A DNA stretch of 64,000 nucleotides from Enterococcus_D entomosocium (lineage in GTDB: Bacteria; Bacillota; Bacilli; Lactobacillales; Enterococcaceae), in assembly GCF_030441895.1 (NCBI RefSeq), contig NZ_JARJAS010000001.1. One strand, written 5' to 3'. The notes under the pieces were generated by a model. That model was not told the origin of the DNA, ran no database searches, and saw only the letters and a list, made by a program, of their open reading frames with translations. Positions within the stretch are counted from its first letter, which is position 1; each line of letters starts with the position of its first letter. This document shows positions 26,038-35,032 of the stretch, one piece after another. Both the position numbers and the translations under genes were made by a program.

Positions 26038-26541
26038 ATGGCAAAAGAAGAAAAAGTACCAAAAGCAGAAAAAGAGAAAAAAGGCTTGAACATGGTTGTT
26101 TTACTGCCGATCCTCTTGATCGTGGTAGTCGGCGGCAGTATCGGCGGAACCTTAGTGACGAATCACTTTTTGACGGGGGAAAAAACAGCAGCTGCTGAAA
26201 CAGCAAAAGACAGCAGCAAAATCTCCTCAGACGAAGCGATCGTGGCATTGGATGAATTTTTAGTCAATCTGGCAAAAGAAGACAACCAAGAGCAGCAATA
26301 CATGAAGGTCAATTTATCGATTTTAGTGGCGGATGAGGAAAAAAGCGCGGAAGCCACGAAAAATGTGGCTGTCATTCGTGACAGCGTCGTAAACTTATTG
26401 CGCCAACAAAAGGCCAGCGGTATTTTGAGCTCCGCCGAAAGTGTACCGAATTTAAAAAAAGCATTGAAAGAAACAATTAATCAGGAATACGGATCAGAAA
26501 TCGCCAAGGATGTTTATGTGACGGATTTAGTGATCCAATAG
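26038..26541 (+). CDS. fliL: flagellar basal body-associated protein FliL
   Basis: Single-pass membrane protein of 167 residues around the stator. A Lys/Glu-rich cytoplasmic N-terminus, one helix (about 21-43, VVLLPILLIVVVGGSIGG), and an extracellular FliL domain (LDEFLVNLA, YMKVNLSILV, ending YVTDLVIQ). The ATG at 26038 follows AAGGGTGGG; the GTG at 26029 is too close to it. Confidence 0.92.
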   Translation: MAKEEKVPKAEKEKKGLNMVVLLPILLIVVVGGSIGGTLVTNHFLTGEKTAAAETAKDSSKISSDEAIVALDEFLVNLAKEDNQEQQYMKVNLSILVADEEKSAEATKNVAVIRDSVVNLLRQQKASGILSSAESVPNLKKALKETINQEYGSEIAKDVYVTDLVIQ

Positions 26542-26555
26542 AAAGAGGCATGTTG

Positions 26556-26921
26556 ATGGAAACATTTTTATCGCTGGTCAAAATGATTGGGTTTTTGCTG
26601 CTTATTCTTTATTTGATCAACATTAGTTTGAAATATTTGAATCGTTACACGAACCAGCACAATCACCAGTTGCGTATTTTGCAAAAAATCGCCGTCAGCA
26701 AGTCGTCTTCGATCGGGATCGTCCAAATCATGGACAAATGTTACGTCATGAGCTTTTCTGAACAGCAAAATCAGATCATCAAAGAGTTGACGCAAGAAGA
26801 AACGGCCGCTTTTTTACAGCAAAGCCTAGAAAGCACCCAAGTGCAAGCTGGCAAAGATTTTTCTGAATGGCTAAACAAAGCCAAGGCGGAAATTGCTGGA
26901 AAACGAGGCAAGCAAAAATGA
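26556..26921 (+). CDS. fliO: flagellar biosynthesis protein FliO (FliZ-type)
   Basis: Membrane protein of 121 residues with one N-terminal helix (about 5-25) and a cytoplasmic domain whose IAVSKSSSIGIVQIMDKCYV resembles the FliO core (pLGxkxslvlvevggk). FliO helps FliP assemble into the export gate. It lies directly before fliP and overlaps it by four bases. Sequence identity in this family is low, so the call leans on position. Confidence 0.8.
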   Translation: METFLSLVKMIGFLLLILYLINISLKYLNRYTNQHNHQLRILQKIAVSKSSSIGIVQIMDKCYVMSFSEQQNQIIKELTQEETAAFLQQSLESTQVQAGKDFSEWLNKAKAEIAGKRGKQK

Positions 26922-27682
26922 AGATCAAAGGCAGAGATATCAAGATCATGGCTGCGGTCCTTTTCAGCAGTCTGATGCTTCCGCAGACGGCATTTGCGCT
27001 AGACACGGAAGACGTCAGTTCCACCATCAACAATTTATTGTCGAATGGGAATGGCTCAAGTGATACGATCAATACTTTCTTGTTGCTGACGCTGCTTTCC
27101 CTTTTACCAGTCTTGCTGATCATGATGACTTCTTTTACTCGTATCATCATGGTTTTGTCCTTTGTGCGCAGTTCGTTAGGTACACAGCAAAACCCGCCCA
27201 ATCAAGTGTTGATCGGGTTGGCCTTATTCTTGACATTTTTTATTATGAAACCTGTGTATACCGACGTCTATCAGCAAGCGATTGAACCGTTTGATCGACA
27301 AGAGATCAGCCAAGCCGAAGCCTTTGACCGCTCAGAAAAACGGATCAAGGCCTTTATGATGGTACAGACACGGGAAAAAGACATTGCCTTGTTTGCGGAA
27401 GCTGATGGGGAGACCGAAAAGTATCATTCTTCTGACGATGTTCCTCTGACCGTTATGGTACCGGCGTTTATTATCAGTGAGTTACGAACGGCTTTCAGTA
27501 TCGGCTTTTTGATTTTTATCCCCTTTTTGATCATTGATCTGGTCGTCTCTAGTATCTTGATGTCGATGGGGATGATGATGCTGTCGCCGATCATGATCTC
27601 ACTGCCCTTCAAGATCTTACTTTTTGTTTTAGTGGATGGCTGGTATCTGATCGTGGAGTCGCTGATCAAGAGCTTTCAATAG
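26918..27682 (+). CDS. fliP: flagellar export gate protein FliP
   Basis: Core of the type III export gate, 254 residues. It has a cleavable-type signal sequence (about 10-28, LPQTAFALD), then LLPVLLIMMTSFTRIIMVLSFVRSSLGTQQNPPNQVLIGLALFLTFF, and a late ELRTAFSIGFLIFIPFLIIDLVVSSILMSMGMMMLSPIMISLPFKI; these are diagnostic. ATG at 26918 sits in ATGA with the fliO stop. Confidence 0.97.
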   Translation: MKIKGRDIKIMAAVLFSSLMLPQTAFALDTEDVSSTINNLLSNGNGSSDTINTFLLLTLLSLLPVLLIMMTSFTRIIMVLSFVRSSLGTQQNPPNQVLIGLALFLTFFIMKPVYTDVYQQAIEPFDRQEISQAEAFDRSEKRIKAFMMVQTREKDIALFAEADGETEKYHSSDDVPLTVMVPAFIISELRTAFSIGFLIFIPFLIIDLVVSSILMSMGMMMLSPIMISLPFKILLFVLVDGWYLIVESLIKSFQ

Positions 27683-27707
27683 CCGCTAAGAAAGGAGCCA
27701 AGAGGAA

Positions 27708-27971
27708 ATGACAGTAGAAATGGTACTTGATGTGCTAAGGGAAGCCTTTCTTCGAATTTTAGCGATATCTGGCCCTGCCTTATTGGTCGGCATGCTCGTT
27801 GGATTGGTGATCAGTATTTTTCAAGCCACTACCCAAATCCAAGAACAAACGTTGAGCTTTGTGCCGAAACTATTAGCGATTTTTTTGACCTTGATCTTGG
27901 CGGGGAATTTTATGCTGAATCTCTTGTTGAATTTTACCGAAATGATCTTCAAAATGATTGCGGCAATGTAA
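27708..27971 (+). CDS. fliQ: flagellar export gate protein FliQ
   Basis: Protein of 87 residues with two membrane helices. The family motif ISIFQATTQIQEQTLSFVPK is complete. Part of the FliPQR gate. RBS AAAGGAG. Confidence 0.97.
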   Translation: MTVEMVLDVLREAFLRILAISGPALLVGMLVGLVISIFQATTQIQEQTLSFVPKLLAIFLTLILAGNFMLNLLLNFTEMIFKMIAAM

Positions 27972-27983
27972 GGAGGAAACCTG

Positions 27984-28733
27984 ATGGCGACGATTCAAGC
28001 GACGGTGTTGATTTTTTGTCGAATATTGGCGTTTGTCATCCTTTGTCCGATCTTCTCACAGCAAAATTTTCCGTCACTGGCAAAAATCGTGATCGGCATG
28101 GCGTTGACGGTCCTATGTCTGCCGACGGCACCTGCAATTCCCGAGCTTTCCCTCTTTATGCTGACGGTTTTCGTCATCAAAGAAGTACTGTTTGGGATGG
28201 CGATGGGCTATTTGAGCCAGCTGGTCTTTACCGGTGTGGAAATTGCGGGCCAATTGATCGACTTTCAAGTAGGCTTTTCGATGGCGCAAGCCTATGATCC
28301 GACGTTGCAAATCGCCTCTTCCCAGTATGGCAAAACGTACTATTGGCTGACGATCGCTGTGTTTTTTGGTCTTGATCTGCATCATCGACTGATCACAGCA
28401 CTGCTGTTGTCTTTTCGGATCGTGCCCTTAGGCTCTGTGGTGATCCAAGGCACGACGGTTGAAGGCATCGTCAAACTTTTCAGCCAAATGATGGTGATGG
28501 CAGTCAATCTTGCGGCACCAATGATCATTGCGCTGCTGTTGGTGGACCTCGTGCTAGGTGTGATCTCTCGTTCGATCCCCCAGATCAATATTTTGATGAT
28601 GAGTCTCTCGATGAAAACTGCCATCAGTTTTGTGGTGTTTCTCTTGCTATTACCCAATGTCCTTTCGTACTTAGGCAAACACTTGCCAGATACGGTCCGC
28701 TACTTGCAGGAGTTTATCGAGTCCTTTCAATAA
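27984..28733 (+). CDS. fliR: flagellar export gate protein FliR
   Basis: Polytopic membrane protein of 249 residues, about six hydrophobic segments. FliR features are FSMAQAYDPT (family YDP), AAPMIIALLLVDLVLGVISRS and IPQINILMMSLSMK. Completes the FliPQR gate. Confidence 0.96.
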   Translation: MATIQATVLIFCRILAFVILCPIFSQQNFPSLAKIVIGMALTVLCLPTAPAIPELSLFMLTVFVIKEVLFGMAMGYLSQLVFTGVEIAGQLIDFQVGFSMAQAYDPTLQIASSQYGKTYYWLTIAVFFGLDLHHRLITALLLSFRIVPLGSVVIQGTTVEGIVKLFSQMMVMAVNLAAPMIIALLLVDLVLGVISRSIPQINILMMSLSMKTAISFVVFLLLLPNVLSYLGKHLPDTVRYLQEFIESFQ

Positions 28734-28763
28734 AGTAACAGGCAGCCAGCAGGAGGTGAGAAG

Positions 28764-29831
28764 ATGGCAGAAAAAGATGGCAAAACCGAGCTACCCAGTG
28801 CCAAGCGGCTGCGGGATGCCCGCAAACGCGGGGAGGTACCTAAGACCCAGGAATTAGCAGCTGCTGTTTCGCTGCTGGTCTTCTCATTTTTGATCCTGTC
28901 TTTATGGCAGTTTTTCGCCGCTTCTTTTTTGCCTTATTTTTCCCAAAGTTTGGCGCAGCTGGCTGATTATCAAACCAGTTTGGCGGATCTGCCAAAACTG
29001 GGGGTGCAGAGTATCTTGCTGCTGCTTTTGTTGTGTGCGCCCATCTTTCTGGTTGCGCTCGGAGTCGGGCTTATCACGAATTATGCCCAAGTCGGTCTGT
29101 TGTTTTCCGGCAAGGCCATCAAACCAGATTTTAAAAAGCTGAACCCCATCAGCGGGATCAAGCAGCAATTCAGTTTGCGCTCGTTGATGAATTTAGGCAA
29201 AACATTGGCGAAATTCGGCGTGATCGTCTACTTGTGCTATCAACAATTTTTAGCCGCCGTCCCTGTTTTACTGGGTTTGAGTGAAGTGGGGTTGGAAAAA
29301 ACGATCCTGTTCATGCTGCTGCGGGCCAAAGAATTGTTTTTACAGATTTCGATTTTCTTGATCATTTTAGCCGTAGTCGACTACGGCTACCAGCGCTATA
29401 GCCATCGTAAGAACTTGATGATGAGCAAGCAGGAAGTCAAAGAAGAGTTCAAGCAAATGGAAGGTGATCCGCAAGTCAAAGCACAGCGCAAAGCGAAGTA
29501 CCGTTCGATGACCCAAAATGCCATCGCCAACGTCAAAGAAGCGACGGTTTTGATCACCAATCCGACCCACTTCGCCATTGCGATTCGTTACGATGCCAGC
29601 AGTGAAGGGGTGCCTCGGGTCTTGGCCAAAGGGGCAGATCAGCTGGCGCAGCGGATGAAAGCAGAAGCCCTGAAAGAAAATATCCCACAGATCGAAAACC
29701 GTGAAGTGGCACGGGCCCTTTATCGTCAAGTAGAACCCGGGGATCTGATCCCTGTTGAAATGTATGAAGCCATTGCCGAAATCATCGCTTTGGTCTATCA
29801 GTTAGAAGAAAGCCAACGCGGCAAGATTTAA
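28764..29831 (+). CDS. flhB: flagellar export specificity switch FlhB
   Basis: Export gate switch of 355 residues: four membrane helices (about 30-210) and a cytoplasmic domain with the autocleavage motif N266-P-T-H269 in VLITNPTHFAIAIRYD. It begins EKTELPSAKRLRDARKRGEV-like (here GKTELPSAKRLRDARKRGEV), the family start. FliK acts on this domain to switch export from hook to filament proteins. Confidence 0.97.
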   Translation: MAEKDGKTELPSAKRLRDARKRGEVPKTQELAAAVSLLVFSFLILSLWQFFAASFLPYFSQSLAQLADYQTSLADLPKLGVQSILLLLLLCAPIFLVALGVGLITNYAQVGLLFSGKAIKPDFKKLNPISGIKQQFSLRSLMNLGKTLAKFGVIVYLCYQQFLAAVPVLLGLSEVGLEKTILFMLLRAKELFLQISIFLIILAVVDYGYQRYSHRKNLMMSKQEVKEEFKQMEGDPQVKAQRKAKYRSMTQNAIANVKEATVLITNPTHFAIAIRYDASSEGVPRVLAKGADQLAQRMKAEALKENIPQIENREVARALYRQVEPGDLIPVEMYEAIAEIIALVYQLEESQRGKI

Positions 29832-29850
29832 GGAAACAGGAGGAACAAAA

Positions 29851-31926
29851 ATGAATGAGGCTGCCTCAAAACCGAAAAAAGGCATTGGTCTGGCGGATAT
29901 CTTAATCTCGGTGATCGTCCTAGCTATTATTGGTTTGATTATTATTCCATTACCGAGTGCATTATTAGATATTTTGATCATTATCAATTTGACGATTGCG
30001 ATCAACATTTTACTGATCACCCTGTTTACCAAATCAGTGTTGGAATTCACTACGTTTCCAACCTTGCTGCTGATCACAACGATGTTTCGTTTAGGTTTGA
30101 ACCTATCTTCCACTCGTTTGATCTTGACCCAAGGAAATGGCGGACACGTGATCGATGCCTTTGCCAATGTCGTTGCCGGCAGCAATTATATCGTGGGGAT
30201 CATTTTGTTCGTGATCATCATGGTCGTTCAGCTAGTCGTCGTGACCAATGGTGCAGGGCGTGTCTCAGAGGTGACTGCTCGATTCACATTGGATGCGATG
30301 CCCGGCAAGCAAATGGCGATCGATTCCGACCTAAATGCCGGTTTGATCACAGAAGCGGATGCCCGCAAACGACGAAAAGATCTGCAGCGAGAAGCTGATT
30401 TCTTTGGTTCGATGGATGGTGCCAGCAAGTTTGTCAAAGGAGATGCGATCGCAGGGATCTTGATCACTGTCATCAATTTAGTTGGTGGGGCGATCATTTT
30501 CTCCATGGGCGGACAAATGACCGTCATGGAAGCCTTCGCCCAATTCGGGAAACTGGCGATCGGGGATGGCTTGGTCAGCTCGATTCCCTCTTTACTGATT
30601 TCGATTGCTTCTGGGGTGATCGTGACTCGTTCCGATAACGATAGTTCCTTTGGTTTGGATATTGCGGCAGATGTGATGCGTAATCCCCAACTGTTTCGGA
30701 TCGTGGGGGCGATTCTCTTCGTTTTAGCTTTAGTTCCCGGGTTTCCTTTTGTGCCTTTTGTGTTGATTGGCTTAGGCCTTTTCGCAGCCAGCTTTCTGGT
30801 GACGCAAAAAGAAGAAAAGCAGCGAGTGGAACAAAAACAATGGGAACAAAAACTGGCACTGGAACGCAAAAAAGAAGCACAGGAAGAAGACGATTCCGTG
30901 GCTTCCTTCCAAGTGGAACCAATCTCAGTGGAAATCGGTTATGGTCTGATCCCTATCGTGGATAGTTCGATCGACAACAGCTTGATGAACCGCATCGTGG
31001 CGATCCGTAAACAGAGTGCTAGAGAATTAGGGATCTTAGTCAGTCCCGTTCGTATTCGCGACAACCTCTACTTGGATGCCAATGATTACGTGATCAAGAT
31101 CCGCGGCAACGAAGTCGGCCGCGGCGATATTTACCCGAACAAAGTCATGGTGATCAGCCCGAATGAAGAGCCATTTCCTTTTCAAGGAATCACAACAAAA
31201 GAACCAGCCTTTCATCTGGATGCTATGTGGATCGATGAATCCGATAAGGAGATGGCGGATCTGCAAGGGTTTACGATTATCGAGCCGTTGACCGTGATCG
31301 CAACACACTTAAAAGAAATCATCTATGCCCATGCACCAGAGCTGTTAGGTCGCCAAGAAGTCAAGAAATTATTGGAGGGCATCAAAGAGCAGTACAATGT
31401 CGTGATCGATGAATTGATCCCCGATATTTTGCGGCTCGGCGAGGTCCAAAAAGTTTTACAAAATTTATTGGATGAACAAATTCCCATCAATGACTTAGCA
31501 ACGATCTTAGAAACCTTAGCCGATTACGGCGTTGTCACGAAAGACGTAGAAGTTTTGACAGAATATGTTCGCCAAGCACTGAAACGGACGATCGCTGCCA
31601 AGTATGCCAATGAGAACCACGAGCTGCAAGTGGCGGTGATCCAGCCGAAACTAGAAGAAATCATCGCTCAAAGTATCCAAAAAACCGCAACTGGCTCGTA
31701 CCCGGTCTTAAAACCAGATACCGTGACCAAGCTGTTGGATTCCATCAGTGGGATCCAACATGCGGCGATCGCTCAAAATATCAATTTCGTGATTCTGGCA
31801 TCGCCTAAGATCCGGTTAGCATTCAAAAAAATGATCGTTTTTAATTTTCCAGATATCGCCGTTCTTTCTCTGAATGAGATTCCCAATGAAATTGCGATCG
31901 AAACGGTGGGCAGTATTGACATTTAA
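29851..31926 (+). CDS. flhA: flagellar export protein FlhA
   Basis: Export gate protein of 691 residues with eight predicted membrane segments in the first ~330 residues and a large cytoplasmic domain. FHIPEP-family motifs: TTMFRLGLNLSSTRLIL, VTNGAGRVSEVTARFTLDAM and DAMPGKQMAID. The cytoplasmic part binds chaperone-cargo pairs. In Bacillus flhF and flhG follow flhA; here fliA follows at once. Confidence 0.97.
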   Translation: MNEAASKPKKGIGLADILISVIVLAIIGLIIIPLPSALLDILIIINLTIAINILLITLFTKSVLEFTTFPTLLLITTMFRLGLNLSSTRLILTQGNGGHVIDAFANVVAGSNYIVGIILFVIIMVVQLVVVTNGAGRVSEVTARFTLDAMPGKQMAIDSDLNAGLITEADARKRRKDLQREADFFGSMDGASKFVKGDAIAGILITVINLVGGAIIFSMGGQMTVMEAFAQFGKLAIGDGLVSSIPSLLISIASGVIVTRSDNDSSFGLDIAADVMRNPQLFRIVGAILFVLALVPGFPFVPFVLIGLGLFAASFLVTQKEEKQRVEQKQWEQKLALERKKEAQEEDDSVASFQVEPISVEIGYGLIPIVDSSIDNSLMNRIVAIRKQSARELGILVSPVRIRDNLYLDANDYVIKIRGNEVGRGDIYPNKVMVISPNEEPFPFQGITTKEPAFHLDAMWIDESDKEMADLQGFTIIEPLTVIATHLKEIIYAHAPELLGRQEVKKLLEGIKEQYNVVIDELIPDILRLGEVQKVLQNLLDEQIPINDLATILETLADYGVVTKDVEVLTEYVRQALKRTIAAKYANENHELQVAVIQPKLEEIIAQSIQKTATGSYPVLKPDTVTKLLDSISGIQHAAIAQNINFVILASPKIRLAFKKMIVFNFPDIAVLSLNEIPNEIAIETVGSIDI

Positions 31927-31956
31927 GCAGAATTTTCTTAGGAAGGGGCATCGCCG

Positions 31957-32664
31957 ATGTATGAAGTCGATCGAGAAGCGGAGATCATCAAGTATCTGCC
32001 GCTAGTGGAACGGGTGGTTCAGCGCCTGTCTATCAAAACCGCCGATTATGAATCAGGCGATCTCTACAATATTGGGGTGATTGGGCTGATGGATGCCTTG
32101 CGGAAATTCGATCCCTCAAAAAAAGTTCCTTTTGAAAGCTATGCAGCGATTCGTATCAAAGGGGCAATTATTGATGAAGTACGCAAGCACGCCAAAATCT
32201 CCCGATACAAAATGGCGGCAGTCAATCAGTTTTATCAAGCACGGCAAGAGTTGGAGCAAAGCCTCAAAAGAGAAGCGACCGACACCGAGATCTGCAAACA
32301 GCTGGGAATCAACCAAAGTCAATTAGCGGATATTTATGAGAGTCTGCACTACTTAGCCAGCGTCTCTTTGGAAGATACCTTGTTTGCTTACCAAGAAGAA
32401 GGCATGACCTTAAAAGATATGGTTCGGGATCCAGCCGAAAATGTCGAAGATACCTTGGTCGCCGAAGAAAAACGCACCGCTTTGGTTGCGTGCATCAAAA
32501 AATTAGGGGAACGGGAACAATTGATTTTAAGTTTGTACTATACCGAAGAACTGACGTTAAAAGAAATCGCTGAAATCTTAGAAGTCTCGATTCCGCGAGT
32601 TTCACAAATTCATGGCAAAACGATTGCCAAATTGAGCACATTGATTGAGGAGGAACTGGCATGA
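31957..32664 (+). CDS. fliA: RNA polymerase sigma-28 factor FliA (SigD)
   Basis: Sigma-70 family factor of 235 residues for late flagellar genes. Region 2 contains LYNIGVIGLMDALRKFDP and YAAIRIKGAIIDEVRKHA; region 4 has LTLKEIAEILEVSIPRVSQIH. Five matching promoters lie in this window (mcp1, motA, mcp2, flgM, fliC). FlgM at 44.8 kb is its anti-sigma factor. The RBS is AGGAAGGGG, and the gene overlaps flgF by four bases. Its place in the middle of the early operon could add a delay between early and late gene expression. Confidence 0.96.
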   Translation: MYEVDREAEIIKYLPLVERVVQRLSIKTADYESGDLYNIGVIGLMDALRKFDPSKKVPFESYAAIRIKGAIIDEVRKHAKISRYKMAAVNQFYQARQELEQSLKREATDTEICKQLGINQSQLADIYESLHYLASVSLEDTLFAYQEEGMTLKDMVRDPAENVEDTLVAEEKRTALVACIKKLGEREQLILSLYYTEELTLKEIAEILEVSIPRVSQIHGKTIAKLSTLIEEELA

Positions 32665-33362
32665 TTCGAGGACTGGATGTCTTATCACGGAACATTTCAT
32701 TATTACAAAAGCGACAAGAGACGACGAGCGGCAATATTGCCAATGTCAATACAACAGGGTATCAAGCAAAAACCTTATTCCAGTCGACGCTAGACGAAGT
32801 GGCATTGCATAATTACCAAAGCGGGCCCAATGCGGATACCCGCCGTGACATCGGTGGATTGTCTTTAGGGACGCAATTAGCAGGCAGTACGATCAGTCAA
32901 GACCAAGGTGCTGTCAAACAGACGGGACAAGCCAGTGATTTTGCACTGCTTTCCGAAGGCTACTTTGTCGTTCAAAACAATGCGGGTCAGCGGTTGTATA
33001 CGAGAAATGGCGACTTTACTGTCAATCAGCAGAATCAATACGTGACACAAGAAGGCTATCTTGTCTTGGGTGCCAATGGACAAGCAGTCAGCGCCTTAGG
33101 ACCAGCGAACTTTCAGATCCAAACATTCCCCCAAGAAGCATTGACTACAGATGGTCAAAACTACGTGACTAGCAACGCAGCAGGAACCACTGTGAATGCA
33201 CCAGTGATCCAACAAGGTGCCTTAGAACAAGCCAATGTAGCGGTTGCCGATGAAATGGTGGCGATGATCCAGACTTCTCGGGAATTTGAAGCCAATCAGA
33301 AAGTCTTGAGTTCAACGAATCAGACATTGCAAAAAGCGGTCAACGAATTAGGAAAGATTTGA
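32661..33362 (+). CDS. flgF: flagellar basal-body rod protein FlgF (FlhO-like)
   Basis: Distal rod-type protein of 233 residues. N-terminal TTSGNIANVNTTGYQAKTLF and C-terminal ANVAVADEMVAMIQTSREFEANQKV identify the FlgF/FlgG class; the shorter of the tandem pair is called FlgF by analogy with Bacillus FlhO. Starts in ATGA with fliA. Confidence 0.87.
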   Translation: MIRGLDVLSRNISLLQKRQETTSGNIANVNTTGYQAKTLFQSTLDEVALHNYQSGPNADTRRDIGGLSLGTQLAGSTISQDQGAVKQTGQASDFALLSEGYFVVQNNAGQRLYTRNGDFTVNQQNQYVTQEGYLVLGANGQAVSALGPANFQIQTFPQEALTTDGQNYVTSNAAGTTVNAPVIQQGALEQANVAVADEMVAMIQTSREFEANQKVLSSTNQTLQKAVNELGKI

Positions 33363-33372
33363 GGATGAGTCA

Positions 33373-34155
33373 ATGAATATCAGTGGATTATTAGGAATCA
33401 GCCGTTCTGGGATGAATCATTTGCAGACAAACTTAGACACGACAGCCAACAATATTGCCAACGTCAATACCAATGGTTATCAAGCACAAACGACGCACTT
33501 TCAAGCATTGATGGAAAATGCCATCGGTGCAGAAGAAACGCTGTTTAATGGCAACGCCGCCCAATATGGTGCGTCAATGGGGGCGAAGGCAACCACGACC
33601 ACCAGTTTTGCCCAAGGCAATCTGGCGGGCACTGCTCAGCCATTAGATCTCGCGATCCAAGGCAATGGCTTTTTCGGGGTTCGGGACCAAACCGGTCAAT
33701 TGCTGCTAAGTCGAGCAGGCAATTTTCATTTAAGTGAGAACAAGCAATTAGTCAATAGTGAAGGATACCCTGTGGCAATGACCACAAACGTACCGACCGC
33801 GCAGTGGCCAGATGCGCAGCAAATCGCAATAGATGCCAGCGGTCAGTTGACGACGGAAGAAAATGGTCAGACTCGCGTGTTGGGACAGCTGACCCTTTAT
33901 CAGCCGACGAATACAGAAAACATCACGTCAGTGGGCAACCAACTGTACAGTGCCGGTGATCAAGCGTTGCTTACTTCGCAAACCAATCCGGCAGCCTTTG
34001 GCAGCGTGTTGCAAGGACAGTTAGAACAGTCGACGGTGGATCTAGCGACGTCCATGACAGACTTGTTAACGACCCAGCGTGCGTATGGATTGAATACGAA
34101 AGCCATGCAGACAGCTGATGAGATGTGGTCCGTGATCAATCGTTTTACAGATTAG
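33373..34155 (+). CDS. flgG: flagellar basal-body rod protein FlgG (FlhP-like)
   Basis: Distal rod protein of 260 residues. N-terminal TTANNIANVNTNGYQAQTTH, a central GNGFFGVRDQTGQLLLSRAG region, and C-terminal VDLATSMTDLLTTQRAYGLN (family RAYExN, here RAYGLN). It follows flgF by ten bases; the pair would complete the distal rod. Confidence 0.9.
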   Translation: MNISGLLGISRSGMNHLQTNLDTTANNIANVNTNGYQAQTTHFQALMENAIGAEETLFNGNAAQYGASMGAKATTTTSFAQGNLAGTAQPLDLAIQGNGFFGVRDQTGQLLLSRAGNFHLSENKQLVNSEGYPVAMTTNVPTAQWPDAQQIAIDASGQLTTEENGQTRVLGQLTLYQPTNTENITSVGNQLYSAGDQALLTSQTNPAAFGSVLQGQLEQSTVDLATSMTDLLTTQRAYGLNTKAMQTADEMWSVINRFTD

Positions 34156-34167
34156 AGGAGAAAGAAC

Positions 34168-34878
34168 ATGATTCGCTTAACCAAGGTCAGTAAAAAATTC
34201 AGCAATGGTACGTTGGCATTGGCCGATATTTCTGTTGCGATCCCTCAAGGAGAATTTATCTATGTGGTGGGTCCCAGTGGTGCCGGCAAATCGACATTAT
34301 TCAAATTGCTCTTGAAAGAAGAAGAGCTTTCGGCTGGTTCTATCCAAGTCGGCAATGTCTTGTTGGAACAACTCAAAGACCGTCATCTCTATATGATTCG
34401 ACGACAAGTCGGTATCGTCGGACAAGAAGACCTTTTGCTTCCTTATCTGACGGTTGCCAAAAACGTTGACTATGCGCTGCAAGTACTAGGCACTCCCCGC
34501 AAGCTGCGTCAGGAAAAAACCGCCAAAGCACTGCAACTGGTGGGCATGTTTCCTCAAAAGGATCACTATCCTGAAGAGCTTTCCGTGGGACAGCGCAAAA
34601 AAGTAGCGATCGCGCGGGCGATCGTCACAGAGCCAGCAGTCTTGATCGCCGATGAGCCCACCGCCAATCTGGATGCGAAATCAGCCGTTGAAGTCATGAA
34701 ACTGCTCTTGCGGATCAATCAAGTCGGTGCCACGATCCTCTTGGCGACCCACGACAGCACGATGGTCAATACGGTCCGTAATCGAGTAGTCGAGCTGCAA
34801 AACGGTCGTTTGATTCGTGATGAATACCAAGGCGGCTATACGCGCTTTGCTGATCCAAAAGATACATATGTCTGGTGA
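34168..34878 (+). CDS. FtsE-like ABC ATPase inside the flagellar operon, no FtsX partner
   Basis: Cytoplasmic ABC ATPase of 236 residues. The FtsE pattern is clear: Walker A GPSGAGKST (35-43), the RRQVGIVGQEDLLLPYLTV region with YALQVLGTPRKLR, Walker B VLIADEPTANLD and a late ATHDSTMVNTVRNRVVEL with GRLIRDE. It departs from true FtsE in two places: the signature is LSVGQ (138-142) in place of LSGG(E)Q, and the Q-loop reads GQED in place of FQD. No FtsX-like permease is in the window. It lies 12 bases after flgG and before the mcp2 promoter. FtsEX normally activates wall hydrolases, so a role in opening peptidoglycan for rods or in placing flagella is possible; this is inference. It may also use the cell's division FtsX. 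Confidence 0.85.
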   Translation: MIRLTKVSKKFSNGTLALADISVAIPQGEFIYVVGPSGAGKSTLFKLLLKEEELSAGSIQVGNVLLEQLKDRHLYMIRRQVGIVGQEDLLLPYLTVAKNVDYALQVLGTPRKLRQEKTAKALQLVGMFPQKDHYPEELSVGQRKKVAIARAIVTEPAVLIADEPTANLDAKSAVEVMKLLLRINQVGATILLATHDSTMVNTVRNRVVELQNGRLIRDEYQGGYTRFADPKDTYVW

Positions 34879-34884
34879 AGATGC

Positions 34885-34912
34885 TTAACTTTTCTAGCAA
34901 AAGATCCGATTA
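34885..34912 (+). promoter_or_regulatory. sigma-28 (FliA) promoter of mcp2 and the che genes
   Basis: TTAA (34885-34888), 16-base spacer, TCCGATTA (34905-34912). It would give extra late expression to mcp2-cheW1-cheD-cheB-cheR-cheA-cheC-cheY-cheW2-fliM-fliY on top of read-through from upstream. The ~120-base leader contains a perfect TTATCAAG/CTTGATAA hairpin (34965-34992). Confidence 0.7.
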
Positions 34913-35032
34913 AAGAACTAGAAGATTGTTTTCATAATCGGATAAAGAAGGAGTGACCCAACGATTATCAAGTGAAGAGCGAATCTTGATAAACAGCACG
35001 ACTGATCATTTTGCATAGGAAAGGATACTGTT

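Noticed and set aside
34168..34878. Amino-acid or LolD-type ABC importer ATPase
   Set aside because: The RRxxGIV...LLPxLTV, GTPRKLR and ATHDxxMVN...RVVEL pattern fits FtsE better, and no permease or binding protein is adjacent.
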